From Sanderia malayensis (lineage: Eukaryota > Cnidaria > Scyphozoa > Semaeostomeae > Pelagiidae): DNA of 64,000 nucleotides. Positions 1 to 10,300 of the stretch are shown here, piece by piece. Made by a program: the position numbers and the translations under genes. Numbering within the stretch: the stretch's first letter is position 1; each line of letters opens with the position of its first letter. Where the stretch lies: positions 990,233 to 1,054,232 of the forward strand of contig RQOL01000863.1 of the NCBI GenBank assembly GCA_013076295.1, in the 5' to 3' direction. Below the pieces are notes generated by a model, which was given only the letters and a program-made list of their open reading frames with translations, searched no databases and had not been told where the DNA came from.

Positions 1-1316
1 TCCCTAAATTCCGAGTCAGGGACAGCGTCCCTAAATTCCGAGTCAGGGACAGCGTCCCTAAATTCCGAGTCAGGGACAGCGTCCCTGCCCCTCCGCTCGC
101 ACTTCGTTCCTTGCAAATGCGTTTCCTACACCGCCCACAATATCGTAATTAACTGTTTTAATTTATGTATAACATCATTGATATATTTACGTATTATTAC
201 CTAACAATTATGTTGTAGATTATGATGATGATGAAGATGACTATGTTGTAAATTATGATTATGATGATGATTATGATGACTCAAAGCATATCGCAATGGT
301 TTGTTCTTGCGATTCTCTGCGGTAGGAGTGAATAATTAAATGTTAGTTAATACATGAAATTTATTAACTTTAGTTAATTAGGCACGGATTTTTCATATTG
401 CGTGACTGTTTTTTAATGCTAATCAACAACCAAAATTAACAGGGCCACACCAAGGGTGCGTTGATTACTTGACACATGCAAGGTATTTTAATCTGGCACC
501 AATCGTAAAATATCACGCATAGCGATGCTGCCTGTATCTAATCTCAGCTTGATGAAAGTGACAAGCACAATAAACCAATCAGAGCTCCCAACACAGCAGG
601 CTAACCAGCGACAAGCCAATCAAATTAAGCGAATCACCACGCAAAATACTCCCTTTATAAGACAATGCAAAGCCCTCAAAGGGCAACAATTTACAAACAA
701 AGCAACATATACATAGTTGCCAAGCAAATCAAGGAAACAAAAATTTACCCGCCCACCTCCCTATCCACCGATAGAGGCATATCCAAGGTTCTACGAGCTA
801 CCTCTCACGAACCACCTGATTAATTGAAAGTCGCAATGCATCTGAGACGCCAAACTTTGCAGGAACTGGCAAAAGTGCAAACACTTCATATCACAAAAAC
901 TCGGAATAGCACATCAATAAACAATTAACGGACAGCGTCCGTAAATTCGCACCCTATGTTAAACAAAACGGACAGCGTCCGTAAATTCCGAGTCAGGGAC
1001 AGCGTCCCTAATTTCCAAGTCAGGGACAGCGTCCCTAAATTCCGAGTCAGGGACAGCGTCCCTGCCCCTCCGCTCGCACTTCGTTCCTTGCAAATGCGTT
1101 TCCTACACCGCCCACAATATCGTAATTAACTGTTTTAATTTATGTATAACATCATTGATATATTTACGTATTATTACCTAACAATTATGTTGTAGATTAT
1201 GATGATGATGAAGATGACTATGTTGTAAATTATGATTATGATGATGATTATGATGACTCAAAGCATATCGCAATGGTTTGTTCTTGCGATTCTCTGCGGT
1301 AGGAGTGAATAATTAA
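1..1316. repeat. Direct repeat with palindromic 27-bp minisatellites
   Basis: Bases 47-341 are repeated almost exactly at 1022-1316. Each copy is preceded by tandem 27-bp units containing the small palindrome AGGGACagcGTCCCT: three units at 1-81, and a more degenerate set with GGACagcGTCC variants at about 928-1050. After the units both copies continue with the same non-coding sequence, including a GATGAT-rich stretch, and stop together at the end of a TAATTAAA word. The 680 bp between the copies (342-1021) is not repeated and holds no convincing gene. The layout could be two copies of one non-autonomous element (a Helitron-like or terminal-repeat element), or an LTR-like pair. No coding capacity is visible. 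The left copy may extend beyond the window. Confidence 0.75.
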
Positions 1317-2271
1317 ACCCTTTATAAAAATATGCGAAGACATATTATTGCACTTTAAAATAAGTGTCGTAAAGGGCTCTAACGAGATTATATGAATTAA
1401 AGAATATTATATTATAAAGAGATAAATTTCCGCTTGTGATGAGAAATGCCACCATAGCGAGGCTGCGTAAACAAAATTTGTAAAAAGTGAAGTACTGAGT
1501 TTACTCACTGAATATTATACCGTCATGGGCAAAAGGTGTTAAAACCAATGAAGATATGGCCATCCATGAAGAGAAACAGAATGGTACCCTAAAAGCAACC
1601 TGGGACATGGCCATGGGTTATGCCCATTACGACAGAAGATGAAGATGAACACTTTAAATTATTTATAAGATAAAGGAAATATATGTAGCTCGAGTTTTCA
1701 TTTAAAATTGTCGTAGAGTGGGTACGGCAGCCCACCAACTTAACGTTGGTACAGTGGGTACTGCCGCCCACCAACTAAATTGTTGGTAGAGTGGGTACGG
1801 CAACCCACCATTAAAAGATAGAAGGCAAACCTGTGTCTATCTCTGTTGAAAGTCTGAAAGAAGTCACTGACCTTAGCAGCACCAAGACTCTACCGACATA
1901 CTGAGTGCCGTACCCCACGTCTGGTGGTGGAAGTTCAAAGACAGAAAACCACCCCACGACAATGAATAGGACATAATATGACATATGACATAATATTGTT
2001 GTTTTGTTTATAATCCTGAGGAGTAGGACGTGAAAACAAGACGTTACCCAAAGCCCTTAATTCAAGCATTGTAGTTTGCTTGCCATAATATTCAAGAATG
2101 TTGATTTGGAAAGAAGTTTTTTCTCTTATTTTCTGCTCATGCTAATATATTTGCAAATACTCTACTTATATGATAAAATTTTCTGATTTTCTAATTGAGA
2201 GCAGGCAATTTATAGGCTGTTTAGAAAGAAGCTAGAAGCCCATAAACCACGGTGTCTTCTTCAAACCCCAT
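1317..2271. other. Non-coding spacer with a short tandem repeat
   Basis: No gene is supported here. The one structured part is a tandem repeat of about 37 bp in three copies at about 1709-1813. Each unit holds the near-palindrome GTGGGTACGGCAGCCCAC. The rest is AT-rich sequence with no convincing exon. Confidence 0.6.
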
Positions 2272-3908
2272 AACTCGAATAGTCTCACTACATAATCCCC
2301 TTGTTTCCCTGTGCTCTATTTCATATCGCTACGGAAAAGGGTCTTATACAATGATATAAAGCGCCGAAGCTGTTTGACTTGAGTACGCCAGTTTTTTGGC
2401 GTGCGTGGAAACGAGGTTTGGGTGATCCCCTCTGAATTTCTCCCGATTTTTGAATTTGTTGTGGAAAGATGGAGGACTGTATCATAAAAGAAATTGAAGT
2501 AATTGTTTTAACAATGTTTTAAACGAACAAGAGACATTTGTTTGTGCACCAAGAGGTTCGGGGAAGAAGATATGTTTTGTTTTTATTGTCAGAAGCTTCA
2601 CATTTGATAGGATACTTGAGATTTAAGACAACAACGACGGGCCTAATTCTTGCTCTTTTATCACTTTAGTTATTTCTCCATTTTTGGGCTTAATAGTGGA
2701 GCAAACAAAGAGATTGAGAAACTATGGCGTCCATGCAACGTTTGTTTGGGAGTGACAAAATGATTCTCAAATTATACGAGAAATTAAAAAGGTTCCTTTG
2801 AAGGTTGTGTTAATCACAATGCCCGAGGTTGGGCTGCCTTGCTTTTGAGCCAAAGTGGCCAAAACTCTTGCTCAATACCATATCAAAATAAAATTAAAAC
2901 ATTTCTTGTTGATGAAGCACATTGTATTTGATATTGGTGAATTTTTTAAAATATCAATTATAATAATTACTTCATAACTATAATACCTATATGAACTAAA
3001 ATTCTAAAAAATTCTTGATGGTATACTTAGGAAATATATGCTTGGGAAATATTTTCTTATTCCTATAACTAATAACTTATTTTATACTGCAATATCTAAT
3101 TCTTTGAGTAATTTTGCGAGTTCTTGCTTCTTGGTTAGGTCTTGCACCTTTTTTAAGCCAAGAATTAAGTTTCTCCCAGTTAATTTCTAAATTTGAGAAA
3201 TTGTTTTGAATGTTTTGTTATAATGTCCTTTAACTTTTTCAAATAAATGTTCACTGTGAAGATTGTTAACCATTAATGAAAATTTTTTTTAAAAACCTTT
3301 TGTTTAATGTTTTATATACAAATGAAGGGAGTGAAAAGTATACCATCAAGTATTTTTCAGAATTTTAGTTCATATAGGTATTATAGTTATGAAGTAATTA
3401 TTATAATTGATATATTTAAAAAAAACTTTCCAATATCAAATACAATGTGCTTCATCAACAAGAAATGTTTTAATTTTATTTTGATATGGTATTGAGCAAG
3501 AGTTTTGGCCACTTTGGCTCAAAAGCAAGGCAGCCCAACCTCGGGCATTGTGATTAACAAATCTTGTTGTCTTATCCTATCAAATGTGAAGCTTCTGACA
3601 ATAAAAACAAAACATATCTTCTTCCCCGAACCTCTTGGTGCACAAACAAATGTCTCTTGTTCGTTTAAAACATTGCTAAAGACAATTACTTCAATTTCTT
3701 TTATGATACAGTTCTCCATCTTTCCACAACAAATTCAAAAATCGGGAGAAATTCAGAGGGGATCACCCAAACCTCGTTTCCACCCACGCCAAAAACTGGC
3801 CTAACTCAAGTCCAAGTTTTTTCGTGTAATATTATAAGACCCTTTCCCGCAGCGATATGAAATAGAGCACAGGGAAGCAAGGGGATTATGTAGTGAGACT
3901 ATAACTCG
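2272..3908. pseudogene. Inverted duplication of a RecQ-like helicase fragment
   Basis: Bases 2272-3035 and 3329-3908 are imperfect reverse complements, separated by about 290 bp. The left arm read on the + strand, broken by stops and frame changes, shows helicase motifs in the right order. Motif I reads CAPRGSGKKICF at about 2547. A motif Ia-like stretch, VISPFLGLIVEQTKRLRNYG, lies at about 2667-2730. Motif II reads FLVDEAHCI at about 2905-2930. This order and wording match RecQ-family DEAH helicases. The right arm, readable on the - strand at 3519-3719, keeps motif I but lacks roughly 200 bp that carries motif Ia. There is no full frame and no C-terminal helicase half, so this is a dead fragment that was duplicated head to head. 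It could also be the ends of a larger element that captured a helicase. Confidence 0.7.
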
Positions 3909-3960
3909 AACTCCGGCTTGAACAATGAGGTTCGAGGTTCAACTCCATGCATGCTCAAAA

Positions 3961-6564
3961 TTTTTTTTTTTTTTCACTGATCTCAATAATAATCAACTGT
4001 GGCGCTGTTTTTATACCGATAGGCCGCCGGTTACAAAACAAAAGAAAAATTATACTTTTTTTTTACATACATAAATATAATAAGTTACTGAATTCTACCA
4101 ACAGCGTGTGTAATGTTAATATCGTCCAAATTCGTGCAAACTTGCGACTTTATTGCACGAGAGCCTCTTACGCATAGTATTGCCGACCGCAGTAACAAAA
4201 ATGAGAGCTTTGTACGAAGCCAGTGAACAACTCGACTATGTTCAAAATCCTTCTTTGCGGCTAATTTTGCAGCAAGGTTGATTATTACATTTTCAGCCTC
4301 ACGGCCACAACCACCATAGGGTGTAAATACAAGTGGACTAAACGATCCATGCTCAACATCAATGATCCTTTGATTGTATTGGCGCTTTTTCTCCTTTTCA
4401 CTGCTGCTGAACGCTGTGGAGAGTTTCTGGCTCAGGTGGCTCTTTGCAAATGGGTTGATAACCCTTACGTCAAAGAATGCAAGTTGCCCCCTTTGCCAAA
4501 ACCCTCTTGCGCTGACATCAAGACGTGCCTCAAGAGATACATTTGCACTGCTTGGTAGACTCTCTCCAGTTATCGGCTGTAGATGTGGCTCAACTTTCAC
4601 ATCATTGTAAACTTCTTTCATGAGGTGAGCAAACAGATCACGTGTTTCATCATGTCGTTGGTACACAAATCCACCTTTGGCACATGACATGGCATGATCA
4701 ACATCAAACTTCTTCCCACAAGGACAAGAAGATGGCAAGAACTTCAATGGCCATCGAAAGCGAAGATGGATTGCATCATAAAATTCACGCTTATTGAGAA
4801 CAAAATTCTCTGAAGATAGTGGCAGAGTAGTTAGCCAACTCGAGGCTCCCTTCATACATGCAAGATCATTTGCACGGAGCTGCTCTTTTGTCATCCGGTC
4901 TCGAAGTTGGTTGAGAAGCTTGATGTTATTTTCTTCTCTCTTTCTGATGACAGCTGATATTGCATCCTTTATGTTTTTTGCCTCTGGCGAAAGATGTTTC
5001 TCCTGCTCTTTGATGCGACTGCCTAACTCAAAGGTAACAGAGCGTGAATTTACGTACTCTGCTTTCGATAAGGATGAAAATATTGGAAGAGCAAGACCAC
5101 CACGCTTGACTGGTAATGATAGCAATAGCCGCTCATCAGACGAACATATATGGCCATCAGTAATTGCAGGAATAAAAACTGTATCAAGAATTTCATCAAA
5201 TTTCTTAAGATGATCTTCAATGTTCATGATTGTTCTCATGTGGTAAGTGAGGCGATGCCTGAAGCCACTAACAAAAGCAGAATAGGCTGACTGTGGTTCT
5301 GATTTTGCAATTCTTGAAAGAACTTTCAGCTGGTCACACCAAGAAGATACAAGTGAAGAAACATAGCTGTCTTTCCCTTCTTTGGATCCAATAAAACCAC
5401 CAAGATATTTTCTCCCTTCTGTTGTTATCTGGATATCAGTCCCATCGAAAATTTCTCTAGCTTCTTGCTCAACATCCAGTTTGATAACTAGCCATGATTT
5501 TGTTGCATTTGGAAAATAGCCCAGTTTCGGGCCAAATTCAACAATACGGTTCCACCAAGACCTTACGACGTGAAGCTTTCCAGCCCCACCAAGATCATCT
5601 GCAAAAGCTGCATGCTTGATAATGTTGTCATCATTTACGCAGTTTTCAGCAATCAGGTCTAAGAGTGGTACTATGCCTATGGCATACATCGGCATTGCGA
5701 GTGGGTCTCCTTGGGTAGTACCTTCACAAGAAGATATTTCGAAACCACCAAGAACAAACAACCTGGACGGAATCAGGTAGCAATTTCGGACATACGTTGA
5801 TATAGGAGGACACAAATACTGAATGTTATGTAGCAACACTTTTCTGTTCAAAGCATTGAATGCATTAGTGGCATCAACCAGAAGAAGAGCGTCACTTGCA
5901 GATTCCTCAAAAATGTCAGAGATGGCATGAACAGCGGCTTCAGAACCTGCTTTCTGGCCTGCGCAAAGCTGAAGATTGCCAGCACTCTCCATGATGTCTG
6001 ATTTGACAATTTGAATCACAGCTTTACCGATAATACGTCTCAGTACCTCTCCAACTCCGATGGGTCGTACACCAGGGCACTTATCAAGTGGTATAAGTCG
6101 ACAGGCAAGGTACGCTTCAATGGAACCGATGTTAGTGCTACTATTTGTTGTAATGTGAACATCAATTGAACAAATTTTGCGAGCAAATGAAGCCAAAGAA
6201 TTACGCAGATTCTGACCGATGTTTCCAAAACTCTTAGAAACAAGAATTCTTCTCCATCCTTCTGCATCTAGGCCTGACGGACCACTAGAGCCTCTCGTCT
6301 GCATTGCTGCTTTCAGAATTATTGAATCATCCAGGTTCTCGAAAAACACGGGGTCGACAAAAGGTATTGGACCTTGTAGCAAAACACTTTCATCAATATC
6401 TGCTGCTTGGGGATGTTTTTTTTGCAATTCCAGGATGGTATCATTAGACAAAGGCAGAACACCACCTCGTGTGGACTGATCAAGTAGGTTCAAAGCAGCT
6501 TTTACTTTGCCTTCAAGCATTAGTTTCGAGAAAGTCTTAGCGAGTTGTTCATCAGTCAACTCTT
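3961..6564 (-). mobile_element. 5'-truncated non-LTR retrotransposon with target duplication
   Basis: The insertion lies on the - strand. The sequence TGCATGCTCAAAA(TT) occurs at 3948-3962 and again at 6565-6579, which gives a target-site duplication of 13-15 bp. The 3' end is a poly(A) tract, seen as a T run at 3961-3974. About 110 bp of 3' UTR separates it from the stop codon at 4085. The 5' boundary falls within a few bases of where the open frame begins, and no leader or ATG lies upstream, so the copy is 5'-truncated. Variable-length duplication plus an A tail is the mark of target-primed reverse transcription. It interrupts sequence next to the RecQ-like repeat. Confidence 0.8.
4085..6559 (-). 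CDS. Reverse transcriptase with C-terminal endonuclease-like region (retroelement ORF)
   Basis: An open frame of about 824 codons with no stop. Fingers and palm RT motifs appear in order: RLIPLDKCPGVRPIGVGEVLRR (residues about 152-173), AGQKAGSEAAVHA, LLVDATNAFNALNR (catalytic Asp, motif A, about 227-240), EGTTQGDPLAMPMYA (motif B) and AFADDLGG (motif C, FADD in place of the usual YADD). The C-terminal third has a CPCGKKF...DHAMSCAKGG Cys-His cluster, then RHDETRD and LDVSARGF...FFDVRVINP. That order resembles the CCHC plus restriction-like endonuclease of R2/R4/NeSL-type non-LTR elements. The frame opens at a TTG with no ATG; the first Met is residue 14, so the N-terminal zinc-finger or Myb part expected for such elements is missing. 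The RT assignment is firm. The RLE-clade assignment is an inference from the Cys-His and D-x-n-D pattern. Confidence 0.8.
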   Translation of the reverse strand: MTDEQLAKTFSKLMLEGKVKAALNLLDQSTRGGVLPLSNDTILELQKKHPQAADIDESVLLQGPIPFVDPVFFENLDDSIILKAAMQTRGSSGPSGLDAEGWRRILVSKSFGNIGQNLRNSLASFARKICSIDVHITTNSSTNIGSIEAYLACRLIPLDKCPGVRPIGVGEVLRRIIGKAVIQIVKSDIMESAGNLQLCAGQKAGSEAAVHAISDIFEESASDALLLVDATNAFNALNRKVLLHNIQYLCPPISTYVRNCYLIPSRLFVLGGFEISSCEGTTQGDPLAMPMYAIGIVPLLDLIAENCVNDDNIIKHAAFADDLGGAGKLHVVRSWWNRIVEFGPKLGYFPNATKSWLVIKLDVEQEAREIFDGTDIQITTEGRKYLGGFIGSKEGKDSYVSSLVSSWCDQLKVLSRIAKSEPQSAYSAFVSGFRHRLTYHMRTIMNIEDHLKKFDEILDTVFIPAITDGHICSSDERLLLSLPVKRGGLALPIFSSLSKAEYVNSRSVTFELGSRIKEQEKHLSPEAKNIKDAISAVIRKREENNIKLLNQLRDRMTKEQLRANDLACMKGASSWLTTLPLSSENFVLNKREFYDAIHLRFRWPLKFLPSSCPCGKKFDVDHAMSCAKGGFVYQRHDETRDLFAHLMKEVYNDVKVEPHLQPITGESLPSSANVSLEARLDVSARGFWQRGQLAFFDVRVINPFAKSHLSQKLSTAFSSSEKEKKRQYNQRIIDVEHGSFSPLVFTPYGGCGREAENVIINLAAKLAAKKDFEHSRVVHWLRTKLSFLLLRSAILCVRGSRAIKSQVCTNLDDINITHAVGRIQ

Positions 6565-6579
6565 TGCATGCTCAAAATT

Positions 6580-7349
6580 GGGAGCTTGGGAACGAGTTTG
6601 TTCAAACGATTGAGGGAAGTTTGAAAATGACGAACGAACGACGATTGACGAAGCGAAACGCGAAGAAGAAAGGAAACTTGGGTAGTTCTCAGGTGTTATT
6701 ATTGGCTTGTAATCTGTTGACAAACACACATATGATAAATTTGGTCTGCATACAAAGATTAAGTTTAACTATTTGAAAGTAATCCAGGCAGCAAGGTTAG
6801 TAAGAATTAATCTCATTGGTTATGTTGTATTCCTCTATTCAAATCTCCCTCCGGCATATTTAGGCCCATGTTGAAGAACACAATTGTTAGTGAAGAATCG
6901 ACGCGGCGTTTTGCTTGCTTGTGGCAATGTCTGCTGAACTTTTGTAAGCTGCTTGGTAAATACGATTTTGTTGAAAGTTGCTACGCTTTTAGTAATGACC
7001 ATATGTTGAACAGAATAAGACACGCAAGCAAGGGTCTGTACCTACTACAACACAACTATCTACACCACACGCGCACGCCCTCCAGCTTATCGTTTATACT
7101 TCACATGCTGCATGCTTTCTTTTTGTCTTGGATATCTATCTCATTTCATCTCAAAAATCATACCATTAGAGTTTATCATAGTCTAATCAATTGCTGCCAT
7201 TAAGCGAGTATAATTAGGATCAATTTTTGGGATATTATTCATGATAATCGTGTCAGTGATTTATTAGCTTTATGGTGTATAACTTGTTTTCATAATTGAT
7301 GTTTTAAATTAATGGAAAATATGACAATCTTTCCTTGCAGTTATTTACA
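6580..7349. other. Spacer and probable 5' region of the RhoGEF gene
   Basis: No protein-coding exon is supported. A splice acceptor (TTCCTTGCAG at 7331-7340) precedes the first recognised coding exon of the RhoGEF gene, so an upstream untranslated exon and the promoter should lie in or before this stretch. I cannot place the transcription start. The short open frames here have no recognisable content. Confidence 0.4.
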
Positions 7350-10300
7350 ATGTCATCATTGGGAAGAACACTCAGCAGCCCATTTAACTCTAAAGGTACG
7401 TTGACATTTGTTTATTTCTGTCCTTTGCTTTCCGTATTCCTCTTATCACTCTGTTTTACACGTTTTTTTTTTATAAGAAACCGCTTTATAAGAAACTCAC
7501 TGGTGAAAGGCAAAAAAATTTAAGAAACTTCCACTGGTAAACGAAAAATCACTAAGAAACTTTTCAATTTTTTATTCTTGTTTGAAATACGGAAGATAAC
7601 CACTGTGCATGGTAATATCAATATCAATGGAGTAGACATGATGCTTATTGATTAATGTTAGATAAACAACTATATTAAATCGATTTTCCAGCCCAACCTT
7701 ACTTTTCACTTACTTTCCAAGGTTTTTGGTCCTACGTGTGCGTTTTTTCCAACATCCAATTAAGAAACTTTTAAGAAACTTTTACTAGTAAAATGTATCC
7801 AAAAACGCCCTGAAATTAAGAAACTTTCACCGGTGAAGCTTTAGCCAGGTTTCTTATAAAAAAAAAAACGTGTATCAGGCTAGTTTGGAGAAATGTGCTG
7901 TTAAGTTGACTTTCATTTTCAAACTTGAGCCATTTTCAAGAAAAGAAAAAAGTCAGCCCCCATGAATAGCACCCAAATATCATATGATTTGAAGGAGTGA
8001 AAATAATTAGTTGAAATAATTATAACTTGTTAGACCAGAGTTTGCAATACAACTAATTATTTTAGACCAGACGTATAAAGATTATTACAGAGAAGATTGT
8101 AAATAAGGGTTTCATTTTATTAAGTTTCAACAATATTCTATTAATAAATAAAGCTATCGTAGATACTGGAGTATACCCCCACCCCTTAAAAAAGCCCTTT
8201 AAATACGCTCCTGGTGGCTTATCTGAGGATTTATGTTAAATTAACATCTTATTTTCCATTATTAAAAGTGGTACAAGGAGCAAGGAAGTTCATGTCACTG
8301 CAAGCATCTAATGCACAGAAGGCCCTGACATCAGAATTTCAAGAGCTTTTCAAGGTCAGACAACAATTTCTGCAGTACATTGCATTACACCCTGCTGTAT
8401 TACTTTTTTAACTGTTAATTTTGTTGTATTGCAGGAACGGACAGCTGCAAGAAAGAGAAAGCGGATTGTTAATGAGATTATTGAGAGTGAAAAATCATAT
8501 CAACATCATGTTTCATTGTTGATATCAGTAAGAGAATTTATTATTTTGAAAATGCGATCATTTATATGTCTGTGAAACACCATTGGTGCCAGCCAACTAG
8601 GGGTTTGGTTGGAAGGGAGACATGTGGGTTGAATAGTCAAGGTTCTATCGTAAAGCTAAAAGCTATCATATTTCTTTCAGAATTGATCATTCACCAAATA
8701 ATGTCAAACAAACAAATTATTATTTTTCTTTGCGATTCGTAACCTTTTAAGGTTGTTTTCAGCTGAGGGCTTGGGAAATCTGCCCACTCCCGCTATAAAT
8801 TGATCCTCAGAGAAGAGGCATATCCATATTTATATGTTAATCTAAATGTAACATTTTTGTAGGGGTGATTAAATCAGGGCCTCCTTTGATCCGTCTGATA
8901 AAGGTCGCATAGATGTTAACTTGTTTTAGCCTTTTACTCCCGGTCTCCGAAATGCTCTAAACAGACGCTGGTTCATGTAATCGTGTTTATCATAGAATGT
9001 TCTCATTTCTCGTAGCTGTTTCTCATTCCAATAAAAGTCGGTAGCATTCTGCCGAGAAAAGTGATTGAAGATATATTCGGCAACATTGAGGCGATTCATT
9101 CTGTCAATGTACAACTGCTCGAGTTAATGGAGACAGAGGATGTTGCAACAGCGTTGTACAAGTTGGCGCCTTTCATGAAGCTCTACGCGTTGTATGCAAA
9201 CAATTTTGAGTTGTCAAACAAGACCCTTGAGGTAAAACAAGTCAATGTGTGATACATTGATGAACATTCAACACATCGTTGCTGTTTGATGTGTTAAATT
9301 TTCATCAATGTTTGTCAAGTAGATCACTGTCTACATTCTAAAGTAATGCTAACCAGCTCAGAGACTGTAGCTCGATACTGCGTTTTATCAACTGTTTCAT
9401 CTACTCTGTTTCATCTGCTCTGTTTCATCAACTTTGTTTCATCTGCTCTGTTTCATCTGCTCTTTTGCGTTTGTTCTGTTTCATATGTTCTGTTTCATCT
9501 GTTTCATCTGTTCTGTTTCATCTGTTCTGTTTCATCTGTTCTGTTTCGTCTGCTCTGTTTCGTCTGCTCTGTTTTATCTGCTCTGTTTCGTCTGCCTAAA
9601 CACTGCTCTCTTTCGTCTGCTCTGTTTCATCTGCCTAAACACCGCTGTGTTTTATCAGCTGTGTTTTCTTTGCAGGATCATGTAAAGAAGAACTCGGATT
9701 TTGCTACGTTCAAAGATTTACAAGAAAGCAGAGAGGAGATGGGTGGATTGAAACTGCGAGCTTTACTTATTACCCCAATACAACGTATACCACGGTAAGA
9801 ACAATTCATATCTGTTACCCTCCTTGCCTTGTCTGTGTGTTATGTATGATTATCATCCGGGCATCATTTGTTGCTTGAGAAATTAAACTGTTTTGTGACG
9901 CACCTACTGTAAACAATTTTCGTAGCTCTCTTTCTCGTTGTATAACTGTAATCTTTGACTGTAATCTATGATGCATGATAAAAGTGACTATGGTATTTCT
10001 TGCCCATTTTAAGGTATAAATTGCTGCTTGAAAACCTTCTCGAGAAGACCACTCCCGAACATCCTGATTATACCAAACTTCGAGGTTTGTTCACTTGCTT
10101 ATTTATTTATTTGCTCAATTTTTGTTTGGTTTTATTGATGTGCTGCTCATTTTCTCTATTTGTTGTTTTGTTTTTATTTTTTGTATTTTTGTTGGCTTGT
10201 TTGTGTCGAATACACCTTGTATACGTATGAGTATCGCAGGGTGAATCGAGATTTATCGATCAATGATTCAGCGTATGGATTGTTTGGATGAATTCATAGA

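Noticed and set aside
3901..3950. Possible tRNA-like B box (GGTTCGAGGTTC)
   Set aside because: No A box at the right distance and no cloverleaf; at most a decayed SINE piece.
4349..5213. Open frames on the + strand across 4349-5213
   Set aside because: They are antisense shadows of the long RT frame, with no recognisable content.
9346..9798. A 150-residue Phe/Cys/Leu-rich open frame on the + strand
   Set aside because: Most of it is the intronic TCTGTTTCATCTGC minisatellite; only the end from 9676 is the real DH exon.
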